Below, one piece after another: positions 1-7,035 of a DNA stretch of 7,081 nt. The stretch comes from an uncultured Prevotellaceae bacterium (GTDB lineage Bacteria; Bacteroidota; Bacteroidia; Bacteroidales; Bacteroidaceae), in assembly GCA_937892315.1 (NCBI GenBank), contig CALAVF010000361.1, positions 1-7,081 of the forward strand, in the 5' to 3' direction. The notes under the pieces are model-generated. The model had not been told where the DNA came from, searched no databases, and was given only the letters and a program-made list of their open reading frames with translations. The translations under genes were made by a program, and so were the position numbers. Every line of letters starts with the position of its first letter. Within the stretch, counting starts at the first letter, position 1.

Positions 1-7
1 AAATGAC

Positions 8-38
8 CGCTCATCTTGCAGAAAGATGGGCGTTTTTT
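8..38 (+). terminator. Rho-independent terminator of an upstream gene outside the window
   Basis: Positions 8-17 pair with 23-32 in a 10-bp stem with one G-U wobble (11 with 29) and a 5-nt loop (18-22). A run of six T follows at 33-38. The flanking AATGA (2-6) and TCATT (38-42) could extend the pairing. The T-run lies only on the + strand side, so it would end transcription entering from the left. The upstream gene is not in the window. This separates lon from its left neighbour and supports lon having its own promoter. Confidence 0.8.
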
Positions 39-78
39 CATTATAAATGAAGAGATTTTCGTTAATATTCCCAAATAT

Positions 79-110
79 GACTTTTAAGTCAGACTTTTTT
101 CGTAACTTTG
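79..110 (+). promoter_or_regulatory. Bacteroidota-type promoter for lon (-7 element TAACTTTG)
   Basis: TAACTTTG at 103-110 is an exact match to the TAnnTTTG -7 consensus used by the primary sigma factor of Bacteroidota. A clear TTTG -33 element is missing; the T-rich stretch around 80-85 is the only candidate at suitable spacing. Transcription would start at about 115-118. That leaves a leader of about 57 nt before the ATG at 175 and makes a start at GTG 121 unlikely. A short inverted repeat, GACTT-TT-AAGTC (79-90), overlaps the place where the -33 contact would fall. It could be an operator, but nothing else supports that. Confidence 0.65.
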
Positions 111-174
111 CATCCGTTTTGTGAAACAAACTTTCATTCGCTTGTTGAACGACAAACAAAAAAGAGGACTTTTG

Positions 175-2595
175 ATGAACGATTTTAATTTCGACGAAAT
201 AATAGAAGACGGACAAGTGGAAAGCAAGATCAGCTTTATCACCAGCATAGACAATGCTATCAGGGGAAATATTGAGCAGGAAATCTCTCCAGAAAACTTC
301 ATTCCGATTTTGCCGCTGAAGGGCATCATGCTCTTCCCCGAAACGATGGTGCCTGTTTCCATCGGCAGAAATTCATCCCTCAAACTGCTGAGGGATGCAC
401 AGAAGCATGACGCTCCTATTGCGGTGTTCAGCCAAGTGAACGACGCGGTGGATGAACCTGACTACGAAAGTCTGTACCATACAGGTGTCATCGGCAAGGT
501 GCAGAAAATCATCAAACTGCCAGATGGAAGCCAGACGGCACTGCTACAAGGCTACAACCGCATCAGACTGATTGAAATCGGATGGAATGGGACTTACAAT
601 ATCGGCAGGGTGGAACTGTTCCCAGAGACGGTTCCAGCCAAAGGCGACCGTGAATTTATGGCGGTGGTAGATGCCTGTCGCGAAACTGCCATCAAGTTGA
701 TGAGAACCAGTGAGATGACAATCGGCTCGGCTTTTGCCCTCAACAACATCACCGACCGTGAACTCATCATCAACTTCATTTGTGCCAACCTCAACATTGG
801 CAACAAGGAGCGCATCGTGCTGCTGGAAGAGACGAGTCTTTTCGACCGTGCCTACCACCTGTTGGGCATCTTGCAACGTGAGTATCAGTATGTGACGTTG
901 AAACTCGACATCCAAATGCGTACCCGCGAGGAACTGGACAAGCAGCAGAAAGAGTATTTCTTGCGTCAAGAGATGGAGAACATTCAGGAGCAACTGGGCG
1001 AAAAAGGAGCGGATGACATCCAGAAACTGCGTGAGGCTGGTGCGAAAAAGAAGTGGAACGAACAGACGGAGAAACTGTTTAACGACTCTCTTGACAAACT
1101 GTCCCGACTGAGCAGCCACTCACCCGACTACCAGACGGAATACATGTATGTACAGACGCTCCTCGACTTGCCTTGGGGCGAATACACCAAGGATAACCTC
1201 AACCTGAACAATGCCGAAAAGGTGCTGAACAAAGACCACTACGGCATGGAGAAGGTGAAGGAACGCATCATCGAGCACTTGGCGGTGCTGAAGATGCGTG
1301 GCGACTTCAAGAGTCCCATCCTCTGCCTGTATGGTCCTCCTGGAGTGGGCAAGACCTCGCTGGGCAAGAGCATTGCGAAGGCGATGAAGAGGAAATATGT
1401 GAGGATGTCGCTCGGTGGTCTGCATGACGAGGCAGAAATCCGTGGTCATCGCCGCACCTACGTGGGTGCCATGGCAGGGCAAATCATCAAGAACATCAAG
1501 AAGGCGGGCAGCAGCAACCCTGTGTTCATCCTCGACGAGATTGACAAGGTGACACAGAACGCCAACCACGGCGACCCTGCATCGGCGCTACTGGAAGTGC
1601 TCGACCCGGAGCAGAACTCAGCGTTCCACGACAACTATCTGGACACCGACTACGACTTGTCGAAAGTGATGTTCATTGCGACTGCCAATAACATCAGCAC
1701 CATCCCTGCTCCCCTGCTCGACCGTATGGAACTGATTGAGGTGAGCGGCTATCTGACTGAGGAAAAGATTGAGATTGCGAAACGCCATCTGGTGCCGAAG
1801 GAACTTGACAACCTGGGCATGAAAGATAGCGGCGTGAAGATTTCAAAACCTGCCATCGAGAAAATCATCGAGGACTATACGCGTGAGTCTGGTGTACGCG
1901 ACCTCGACAAACAAATCAACAAGGTGCTGCGTAAAGTCACGCTCAAGTATGCGAAGGATGGCGTGCTGCCAGCAAACGACCTGAAAGCGGAAGATGTAAG
2001 AGAGTATCTGGGCACAGAGCCTTACAGCCGCGACAAGTATCAAGGCAACGACTACTACGGCGTGGTGACAGGCTTGGCTTGGACCAGCGTGGGCGGGGAA
2101 ATTCTGTTCATCGAAACCTCCATCGACAACGGCAAGGGTGGCAAACTGGGCTTGACCGGCAACCTCGGCAACGTGATGAAGGAATCTGCCACCATCGCAT
2201 TGCAGTACATGAAAGAGCATTGCGACCTGCTGGGCATTGAACCCGAGTTCTTCGAGAATCACAACATCCATATTCACGTGCCCGAAGGTGCTACTCCGAA
2301 GGATGGTCCATCGGCAGGCATCACGATTGCCACATCTATTGCCAGCGCCATCACCAAGCGAAAGGTACGCAAGAACATTGCCATGACGGGAGAAATCACC
2401 TTGCGTGGCAAGGTGCTGCCTGTGGGTGGCATCAAGGAGAAGATTCTCGCTGCCAAACGTGCTGGCATCACCGACATTCTCATCTGTCACGAGAACAGAA
2501 AGAACATCGAAGAGATTCCTGCCCTGTATGTGAAAGGCTTGAAGTTCCACTATGTAGAGAACGTGAAAGACGTGCTCGACTTTGCTTTATTGTAA
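175..2595 (+). CDS. lon: ATP-dependent serine protease Lon (LonA type)
   Basis: This is a cytoplasmic AAA+ protease that unfolds and degrades misfolded and short-lived regulatory proteins. From the ATG at 175 it is 806 aa, about the usual LonA length. Visible parts, numbered from that ATG: the Lon N-terminal substrate-binding domain begins near residue 43 (IPILPLKG) and leads into a charged coiled-coil region (about 250-300). The AAA+ module has Walker A GPPGVGKT (387-394) and Walker B with D454-E455. The C-terminal protease domain has catalytic S713 in GPSAG and K756 in the GGIKEKI stretch; their 43-residue spacing matches E. coli S679/K722. The frame is open back to a GTG at 121, but the -7 element at 103-110 would leave that start almost no leader. 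The ATG at 175 follows a purine-rich AAAGAGGA, so I prefer it. All catalytic motifs are intact, and tgt follows 100 bp downstream. Confidence 0.97.
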   Translation: MNDFNFDEIIEDGQVESKISFITSIDNAIRGNIEQEISPENFIPILPLKGIMLFPETMVPVSIGRNSSLKLLRDAQKHDAPIAVFSQVNDAVDEPDYESLYHTGVIGKVQKIIKLPDGSQTALLQGYNRIRLIEIGWNGTYNIGRVELFPETVPAKGDREFMAVVDACRETAIKLMRTSEMTIGSAFALNNITDRELIINFICANLNIGNKERIVLLEETSLFDRAYHLLGILQREYQYVTLKLDIQMRTREELDKQQKEYFLRQEMENIQEQLGEKGADDIQKLREAGAKKKWNEQTEKLFNDSLDKLSRLSSHSPDYQTEYMYVQTLLDLPWGEYTKDNLNLNNAEKVLNKDHYGMEKVKERIIEHLAVLKMRGDFKSPILCLYGPPGVGKTSLGKSIAKAMKRKYVRMSLGGLHDEAEIRGHRRTYVGAMAGQIIKNIKKAGSSNPVFILDEIDKVTQNANHGDPASALLEVLDPEQNSAFHDNYLDTDYDLSKVMFIATANNISTIPAPLLDRMELIEVSGYLTEEKIEIAKRHLVPKELDNLGMKDSGVKISKPAIEKIIEDYTRESGVRDLDKQINKVLRKVTLKYAKDGVLPANDLKAEDVREYLGTEPYSRDKYQGNDYYGVVTGLAWTSVGGEILFIETSIDNGKGGKLGLTGNLGNVMKESATIALQYMKEHCDLLGIEPEFFENHNIHIHVPEGATPKDGPSAGITIATSIASAITKRKVRKNIAMTGEITLRGKVLPVGGIKEKILAAKRAGITDILICHENRKNIEEIPALYVKGLKFHYVENVKDVLDFALL

Positions 2596-2608
2596 AAAGG
2601 ACTTACGC

Positions 2609-2672
2609 CGCACCCCTCGGGTACGCCCAATCGTACACACCTCGACTACACCGAACCGTACCCCTCGGGTAC
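2609..2672 (+). repeat. Degenerate three-unit repeat with a perfect short palindrome, between lon and tgt
   Basis: The 13-mer ACCCCTCGGGTAC occurs exactly at 2612-2624 and again at 2660-2672. A weaker middle copy starts at 2632 (CGTACACACCTCGACTAC). The three units start at about 2609, 2632 and 2657, a period of 23-25 nt. The last copy, GTACCCCTCGGGTAC (2658-2672), is a perfect inverted repeat with 6-bp arms and a 3-nt loop. The first copy can form the same hairpin with one mismatch. No T-run follows either hairpin, so they are not intrinsic terminators. The repeat fills most of the 100-bp gap between lon and tgt. Its function is unknown; it could be an extragenic palindromic repeat, an mRNA-processing or stability element, or a protein-binding site. 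Confidence 0.6.
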
Positions 2673-2695
2673 ACTTATGACGATTTTACCATCAG

Positions 2696-3826
2696 ATGAC
2701 TTTTCAAATCCAACATAACGACCCAAAGACAAACGCACGTGCCGGTCTCATCCATACTGACCATGGCGACATTCAGACCCCCATCTTCATGCCCGTGGGT
2801 ACCCAAGCCACGGTGAAGGCGGTGCATCTGCATGAACTGAAGGATGACGTGAAGGCTCAAATCATCCTCGGCAACACCTACCACCTCTACCTGCGTCCAG
2901 GACTGGAAGTGCTGGAAGCGGCTGGTGGCTTGCATCGGTTCAACGGGTTTGACCGCCCTATGCTGACGGACAGCGGCGGCTTTCAGGTGTTCTCTTTGGC
3001 TGACATCAGAAAGATTCGCGAAGAAGGTGTGGAGTTCCGCAGCCACATTGACGGCAGCAAGCACGTCTTCACACCCGAGAAGGTGATGGACATTGAACGT
3101 ACCATCGGGGCAGACATCATCATGGCTTTCGACGAATGTCCTCCTGGCACCAGCGATTACGAGTACTCGAAGAAGTCGTTGGCTCTGACAGAACGCTGGC
3201 TCGACCGATGCATCCAACGTTTCAATGAGACGGAACCCAAGTATGGCTACCAGCAGAGCCTCTTCCCCATCGTGCAAGGCTGCACCTACAAAGACCTTCG
3301 TCAACGGGCGGCAGAAAATGTAGCATCGAAAGGGGCAGACGGCAACGCCATCGGTGGCCTGGCGGTAGGAGAGCCAACCGAGGTGATGTATGAGATGATT
3401 GAAGTGGTCAATGCCATTCTGCCCCAAGACAAGCCACGATACTTGATGGGAGTTGGTACCCCTATCAACATTCTGGAAGGCATTGAGAGAGGCGTGGATA
3501 TGTTTGACTGCGTAATGCCCACCCGCAATGGACGCAACGCTCAAATCTTCACCAAACACGGAACCATCAACCTCCGCAACAAAAAATGGGATTTTGACTT
3601 CTCCCTACTCGACCCTGAAGGGACTTCGTATGTTGACACCGCCTACACCAAGGCATACGTGCATCACCTTTTCAAAGCACAGGAACTGCTTGCCATGCAG
3701 ATTGCCTCCATCCACAATCTGGCATTCTACCTCTGGCTGGTGGGCGAAGCACGCCAACATATCATGGTGGGAGATTTCTGTGTGTGGAAGGCAAAAATGG
3801 TGGAAGAGTTAGGCAGGAGAATTTGA
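2696..3826 (+). CDS. tgt: Queuine/preQ1 tRNA-guanine transglycosylase
   Basis: The enzyme exchanges guanine-34 for the queuosine precursor preQ1 in the anticodon of GUN tRNAs (Asp, Asn, His, Tyr). At 376 aa it is full length for bacterial Tgt. Visible motifs: MLTDSGGFQVFS with catalytic D92, the substrate-pocket stretch FDECPP with D146, VQGC (193-196), GGLAVGE (220-226), and FDCVMPTRNGR with the nucleophile D271. One oddity is in the zinc site. The E. coli CDCYTC cluster (C302, C304, C307) aligns with GTSYVD, giving G309, S311 and D314, while the fourth ligand H340 in the IHNL motif is kept. The structural zinc is therefore probably absent or bound differently. I recall similar cysteine loss in other Bacteroidales Tgt proteins, so this may be a lineage trait rather than damage. 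ATG 2696 fits the family N-terminus; an ATG at 2677 is out of frame. No clear ribosome binding site is visible. The permease gene follows 48 bp downstream. Confidence 0.96.
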   Translation: MTFQIQHNDPKTNARAGLIHTDHGDIQTPIFMPVGTQATVKAVHLHELKDDVKAQIILGNTYHLYLRPGLEVLEAAGGLHRFNGFDRPMLTDSGGFQVFSLADIRKIREEGVEFRSHIDGSKHVFTPEKVMDIERTIGADIIMAFDECPPGTSDYEYSKKSLALTERWLDRCIQRFNETEPKYGYQQSLFPIVQGCTYKDLRQRAAENVASKGADGNAIGGLAVGEPTEVMYEMIEVVNAILPQDKPRYLMGVGTPINILEGIERGVDMFDCVMPTRNGRNAQIFTKHGTINLRNKKWDFDFSLLDPEGTSYVDTAYTKAYVHHLFKAQELLAMQIASIHNLAFYLWLVGEARQHIMVGDFCVWKAKMVEELGRRI

Positions 3827-3874
3827 TACACATTATTTATATATAGTATAGGATAAGCGTAAAAAGATAAGGTT

Positions 3875-5134
3875 TTGGTAATATTCGAAGAAGTTGACGG
3901 AAAACTTGTGCCTCACGGAAGCGAGGAGGACATCAAGGCATATCTCGACTACAAGAAAGGGCTGGCGACTCGGAAGAAGAGACAGCGCTTGCGTGAGCGG
4001 TCGAGAAGGAGGTCGTCTGCTTTCACGTGGCTGGCAGAGCACACCCCTCTCTCCCGGCTCGACCGATATATCATTGGCAAATTTCTTGGCACCTATTTCT
4101 TTTCCATCGCCCTCATTATCAGCATTGCCGTCGTCTTCGACTTCAACGAGAACATTGACAAGTTCCTGCAACACGATGCACCAACAGAAGAGATTGTTTT
4201 TGATTATTATCTCAATTTCATTCCGTTCTATTCGAACCTCTTCAGCCAATTGTTCGTGTTCATCGCCGTCATTTTCTTCACAACAAAACTCGCCGAGAAC
4301 TCCGAGATTATCGCCATGTTATCCACAGGCACGAGTTTTAAGCGACTGATTCGCCCATACATGATTGCCGCAGCGGTCATTGCATTGTTAAACTATGGAC
4401 TGGGGGCTTATGTCATTCCACGTGGCAATGTGAAACGTGTGAAATTTGAAAACAAGTATAAGAATCGAGGCAGGCAGGACATCACGTCCAACATACAACT
4501 GGAAGTTGACACAGGGGTGATTGCCTACATCAGCAGATATGAAGACGGACAAAAGATGGGCTTCGAATTCACGCTGGACAAATTTGAAGACAAAAAGATG
4601 GTCAAGCACCTGCAAGCAATGACAATCCAATACGATACTCTGTCATACGAGCCCTATCACTGGGTGATCACCAATTATCAGACACGCGATCTACAAGGGA
4701 TGCGAGAGATTATTCAAAGCGGCGGAAAACTCGACACCATCATCAAGATGCAGCCTCAAGACTTGCTCATCTCTCGCGACATGGAGATGACCCTCACAAC
4801 CCCCGAACTCAAGGCTTATATCGACAGACAAAAAGCGAGAGGGTTTGCCAACATCCAGCAATTTGAAGTGGAATATTGGAAACGAGGTGCCACATCATTT
4901 GCCACTTTTATCTTGACGATTATTGGAGTTTCCATTTCTGCCCGAAAAAGAAAGAACGGAATGGGCATCGCTTTGGGTATCGGGCTGGCACTGATTCTTG
5001 CATATATCATGTTCCAAACCGTATCATCGACTCTTGCTATCAATGCTAATTTCCCGGCTTTTGTCGCTGTTTGGATTCCGAACATCGTATTCTCTTTCAT
5101 TGCATTCTATTATTACAAAAAAGCACCAAGATAA
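3875..5134 (+). CDS. LptF/LptG (YjgP/YjgQ) family permease, LPS export ABC transporter subunit
   Basis: This is an inner-membrane subunit of the LptB2FG transporter, which extracts lipopolysaccharide and passes it to the Lpt bridge. I cannot decide between LptF and LptG. The 419-aa protein has the family layout. Three N-terminal membrane segments lie at about 70-88, 118-138 and 161-182. A soluble periplasmic jellyroll-like region spans about 190-330. Three C-terminal segments lie at about 338-356, 363-385 and 395-413. The stretches KLAENSEIIAMLSTG (138-152) and VIPRGNVKR (180-188) are typical of Bacteroidota members. The start is unusual. The frame opens at 3863 after a stop and has no ATG before the first membrane segment; TTG 3875 is the earliest usual start codon and GTG 3908 an alternative. 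This gives a cytosolic extension of about 60 residues with a very basic stretch (33-46). The last residues (YYYKKAPR) look like a natural C-terminus, so the gene is complete at its 3' end. Confidence 0.92.
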   Translation: MVIFEEVDGKLVPHGSEEDIKAYLDYKKGLATRKKRQRLRERSRRRSSAFTWLAEHTPLSRLDRYIIGKFLGTYFFSIALIISIAVVFDFNENIDKFLQHDAPTEEIVFDYYLNFIPFYSNLFSQLFVFIAVIFFTTKLAENSEIIAMLSTGTSFKRLIRPYMIAAAVIALLNYGLGAYVIPRGNVKRVKFENKYKNRGRQDITSNIQLEVDTGVIAYISRYEDGQKMGFEFTLDKFEDKKMVKHLQAMTIQYDTLSYEPYHWVITNYQTRDLQGMREIIQSGGKLDTIIKMQPQDLLISRDMEMTLTTPELKAYIDRQKARGFANIQQFEVEYWKRGATSFATFILTIIGVSISARKRKNGMGIALGIGLALILAYIMFQTVSSTLAINANFPAFVAVWIPNIVFSFIAFYYYKKAPR

Positions 5135-5287
5135 CATTATCAATACTCTAATAAAACTCCTTATCAAAAAGGTTTAGAAGCATTAGATTATTTTAGATAT
5201 TATGGGGGTAAACCACTTAATATAGAAAAAACTTATTATAATTTTCCAATCGGAAATGGAGATAAAAAAGCCATAATAGCATATTTA
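5135..5287 (+). other. Junction zone: AT-rich coding-like stretch running into the DUF2156 gene
   Basis: Immediately after the permease stop the sequence becomes AT-rich. The frame of the next gene is open from 5135, just after TAA 5132-5134, to 5938, but it contains no ATG before 5288. Codons from about 5231 onward read YYNFPIGNGDKKAIIAYL, which matches the region just before the DUF2156 domain core in Bacteroidota homologues. The preceding codons (about 5150-5230, reading NKTPYQKGLEALDYFRYYGG and onward) look like protein but do not match the expected DUF2156 N-terminus, and I do not recognise them. The zone therefore probably holds one or two breakpoints. No promoter, terminator, tRNA or inverted repeat is evident. 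Confidence 0.6.
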
Positions 5288-5938
5288 ATGTCTGAACAGC
5301 AACAAAAAAATAGCCCCTTTTTGATGACAAATATCACCGAAAGCATGAAGGCAGATTTAGAAACTTGGTTTCCAAATACTTTTAGATTCTTTTCAAATAG
5401 AGATTTTTCCGATTATCTCTATTTGCGAAAAGATTTGGTGGATTTGGCAGGAAAAAAATATCAACCGAAACGTAATCATATTCATCAATTTGAACATTTG
5501 TATCATTATGTTTACAAAACTATTGAAGATGAAGATATTGCAGAATGTTTAACCATGCATGCTCACTGGATAGAAAATGTTTCGGAGGAAGAAAACAATT
5601 TTTCTTTACAACAAGAAACTGCTGCTGTGCATATCGCTTTTAAATATTTTCATGAGTTAAACATGAAAGGTGGTTTGTTAAAGATTGATAATGATATTGT
5701 TGCCTTTACTTTGGGCTGTCCTATCAACGAAGATACCTTTGATGTCAATATAGAAAAGGCGAAAAAAAATGTGCATGGTGCTTATACCATGATAAATAAA
5801 TTGTTTGTTGAACATGAATTAACCGATTATACTTATATCAATCGGGAGGACGACCTGGGAGAATCTGGGTTAAGACAAGCAAAATTATCCTATCACCCTT
5901 ATGCTTTATTGGAAAAATATACTGCAGAAAAAATATGA
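5288..5938 (+). CDS. DUF2156-family protein (GNAT-like fold), N-terminally incomplete
   Basis: The 216 residues from ATG 5288 match the C-terminal two thirds of Bacteroidota DUF2156 proteins, related to the C-terminal domain of phosphatidylglycerol lysyltransferases and with a GNAT-like fold. Typical stretches are SNRDFSDYLYLRKDL (36-50), the GKKYQPKRNHIHQF segment (55-68), GGLLKIDNDIVAFTLG (128-143), HGAYTMIN (163-170) and NREDDLGESGLRQAKLSYHP (185-204). The C-terminus is complete. Full-length homologues are nearly 300 aa. Family similarity continues upstream of the ATG to about 5231, so ATG 5288 is probably an internal methionine and the true N-terminus (about 60-70 residues) has been replaced. 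Low GC separates it from the permease gene. Its ATGA overlap with the acetyltransferase gene shows translational coupling. The biochemical role of this family in Bacteroidota is not established; aminoacyl or acyl transfer is a fold-based guess. Confidence 0.8.
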   Translation: MSEQQQKNSPFLMTNITESMKADLETWFPNTFRFFSNRDFSDYLYLRKDLVDLAGKKYQPKRNHIHQFEHLYHYVYKTIEDEDIAECLTMHAHWIENVSEEENNFSLQQETAAVHIAFKYFHELNMKGGLLKIDNDIVAFTLGCPINEDTFDVNIEKAKKNVHGAYTMINKLFVEHELTDYTYINREDDLGESGLRQAKLSYHPYALLEKYTAEKI

Positions 5939-7035
5939 TAAGATTTGCTGAAAACGCTGATATAGAGCAATTAAAAAAACTTTGGAATATTGCCTTCCCT
6001 GAAGATGGAGATGATTTTATCAATTTTTATTTTTCCATCAAAAATCATCATAAACAGACTTTAGTTCAAGAATGTGAAGGAAAAATCGTTGCTATGCTTG
6101 AAATGATTCCTTATAAAATGACTTATTTTGATGAACTTATTGATGTGTATTATTTTTCTGGACTCAATACATTGCCTGATTTTCAAGGACAAGGACTGAT
6201 GAAACAATTGATAGAAAAGTCTTTTCAAATTGCTTTTAAGCAAAAATGTGATTGTATCGCACTTATTCCTCAACAACAGTCTATTGTAAATTTCTATAAA
6301 CAATTTGACTTTGAACAAATATTTGAATATCAAGAAAATAATATACATATTGAACAAAAGTCTTTTCCATTGGAAAAAGTGGTGGAGAATAATATTGTTG
6401 AAGCCTATCATTTTTTTTATCAACAGACTTTGAATAGAAAATTTTGCATACAAAAAACAATGGATGATTTTCGGGTGATTGTACAAGATTGTTATTTGTT
6501 AAATGGAACTCCTTTTTTGTTGAGAAAAAATGGCAATATTGTCGCTATGGCCTTTTGTTTTTGCGAAACGGAAGGCTTGAAAATTAAGGATATATTATAT
6601 GTATCAATGGATTACAAACAACAACTCTTGTCGGCTATTGCTTGTTTTTATCAAAAAAATGCCTTAAAAATAATAGAGCCTCATAATAATCAATCTGAAA
6701 ACCAGTCGTTTGCCTGTGGAATGTTAAGATTAATAACAATTAGTAAACTTATTCAAAGTTTTCAAAAAAATAATCCTACATTATTATCTTTTTCTTTTCA
6801 AGACAATTTTATTGCTGAAAACAACGGTAACTGTCTGGTGGTCAGCGGTCCTTTGGGTGTGCGCCTGGACTGGGATGATAAAACCGAGGTTGTCCCTGAT
6901 ATTGTGGTAAATTGCGATCGTAATAAAATAAAAAAGGATCGTGCTTACGGCGCCCCGGATCTGGTGGTGGAGGTGCTTTCTCCTTCCAATGTTAAGCATG
7001 ATATGGTCACTAAGCTTAAAACCCTTTGGAATTGA
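5935..7035 (+). CDS. GNAT-family N-acetyltransferase joined in frame to a Uma2-domain fragment (probable chimera)
   Basis: Residues 1 to about 298 form a GNAT acetyltransferase of the Eis-like, SCP2-tailed type found next to DUF2156 genes in Bacteroidota. The N-terminus MIRFAENADIEQLKKLW is typical. The acetyl-CoA-binding motif A is TLPDFQGQGLMKQL (79-92), with Q84 and G87 in the Q/RxxGxG/A pattern and methionine instead of G/A at the last position. A second half (about 150-298) ends in FSFQDNFIAENNG, resembling the last strand region of this family. From about residue 299 the protein becomes a Uma2/DUF820 domain with PDIVV (321-325) and GAPDLVVEVLSPS (339-351). That domain is itself cut at K362 and followed by TLWN and a stop. 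A normal acetyltransferase of this type would end shortly after residue 300. The ATG overlaps the previous stop codon (ATGA). The substrate is unknown. The acetyltransferase part is confident; the fusion is probably not a real protein. Confidence 0.75.
   Translation: MIRFAENADIEQLKKLWNIAFPEDGDDFINFYFSIKNHHKQTLVQECEGKIVAMLEMIPYKMTYFDELIDVYYFSGLNTLPDFQGQGLMKQLIEKSFQIAFKQKCDCIALIPQQQSIVNFYKQFDFEQIFEYQENNIHIEQKSFPLEKVVENNIVEAYHFFYQQTLNRKFCIQKTMDDFRVIVQDCYLLNGTPFLLRKNGNIVAMAFCFCETEGLKIKDILYVSMDYKQQLLSAIACFYQKNALKIIEPHNNQSENQSFACGMLRLITISKLIQSFQKNNPTLLSFSFQDNFIAENNGNCLVVSGPLGVRLDWDDKTEVVPDIVVNCDRNKIKKDRAYGAPDLVVEVLSPSNVKHDMVTKLKTLWN
6829..7020 (+). pseudogene. Internal fragment of a Uma2-family (DUF820) restriction-endonuclease-like gene
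   Basis: These 64 codons lie in the same frame as the acetyltransferase gene and show the Uma2 core: PLGVRL (306-311 of the fused frame), then VVPDIVVNCD with D322, then GAPDLVVEVLSPSNVKHD with D342, E346 and S349. The PD...E arrangement is the PD-(D/E)xK-like active site of the family. The domain lacks about 90 N-terminal residues, and its C-terminal third (the usual LYxxAGVxEYWxVDP part) is absent after 7020. GC here is about 47%, against roughly 20-33% in the acetyltransferase coding sequence just upstream. Uma2 genes are most common in Cyanobacteria, Chloroflexota and Bacillota, so the donor is probably a different organism. It is an orphan fragment and not expected to be functional. Confidence 0.75.

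Noticed and set aside
544..2550. Several long open frames antisense to lon
   Set aside because: They lie opposite a fully conserved Lon reading frame, have low-complexity residue patterns typical of mirrored codon bias, and match no family.
2658..2672. Hairpin after lon as an intrinsic terminator
   Set aside because: The stem is only 6 bp and no T-run follows, so it does not meet the usual terminator pattern.
2677..2679. Alternative upstream ATG for tgt
   Set aside because: It is 19 nt upstream and out of frame with the Tgt coding sequence.
2675..3559. A 294-aa open frame antisense to tgt
   Set aside because: It is rich in His, Val and Leu in the manner of a complement of a G/C-ending coding sequence, and it opposes intact Tgt motifs.
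3528..4349. Plus-strand open frames in other frames within tgt and the permease gene
   Set aside because: They overlap conserved genes in the wrong frame and show no domain-like sequence.
5935..7035. New acetyltransferase-nuclease fusion protein as a defence system
   Set aside because: The Uma2 part lacks both ends of its domain, the GC content jumps at the joint and a further break follows at about 7020, so a chimeric contig is the simpler explanation.
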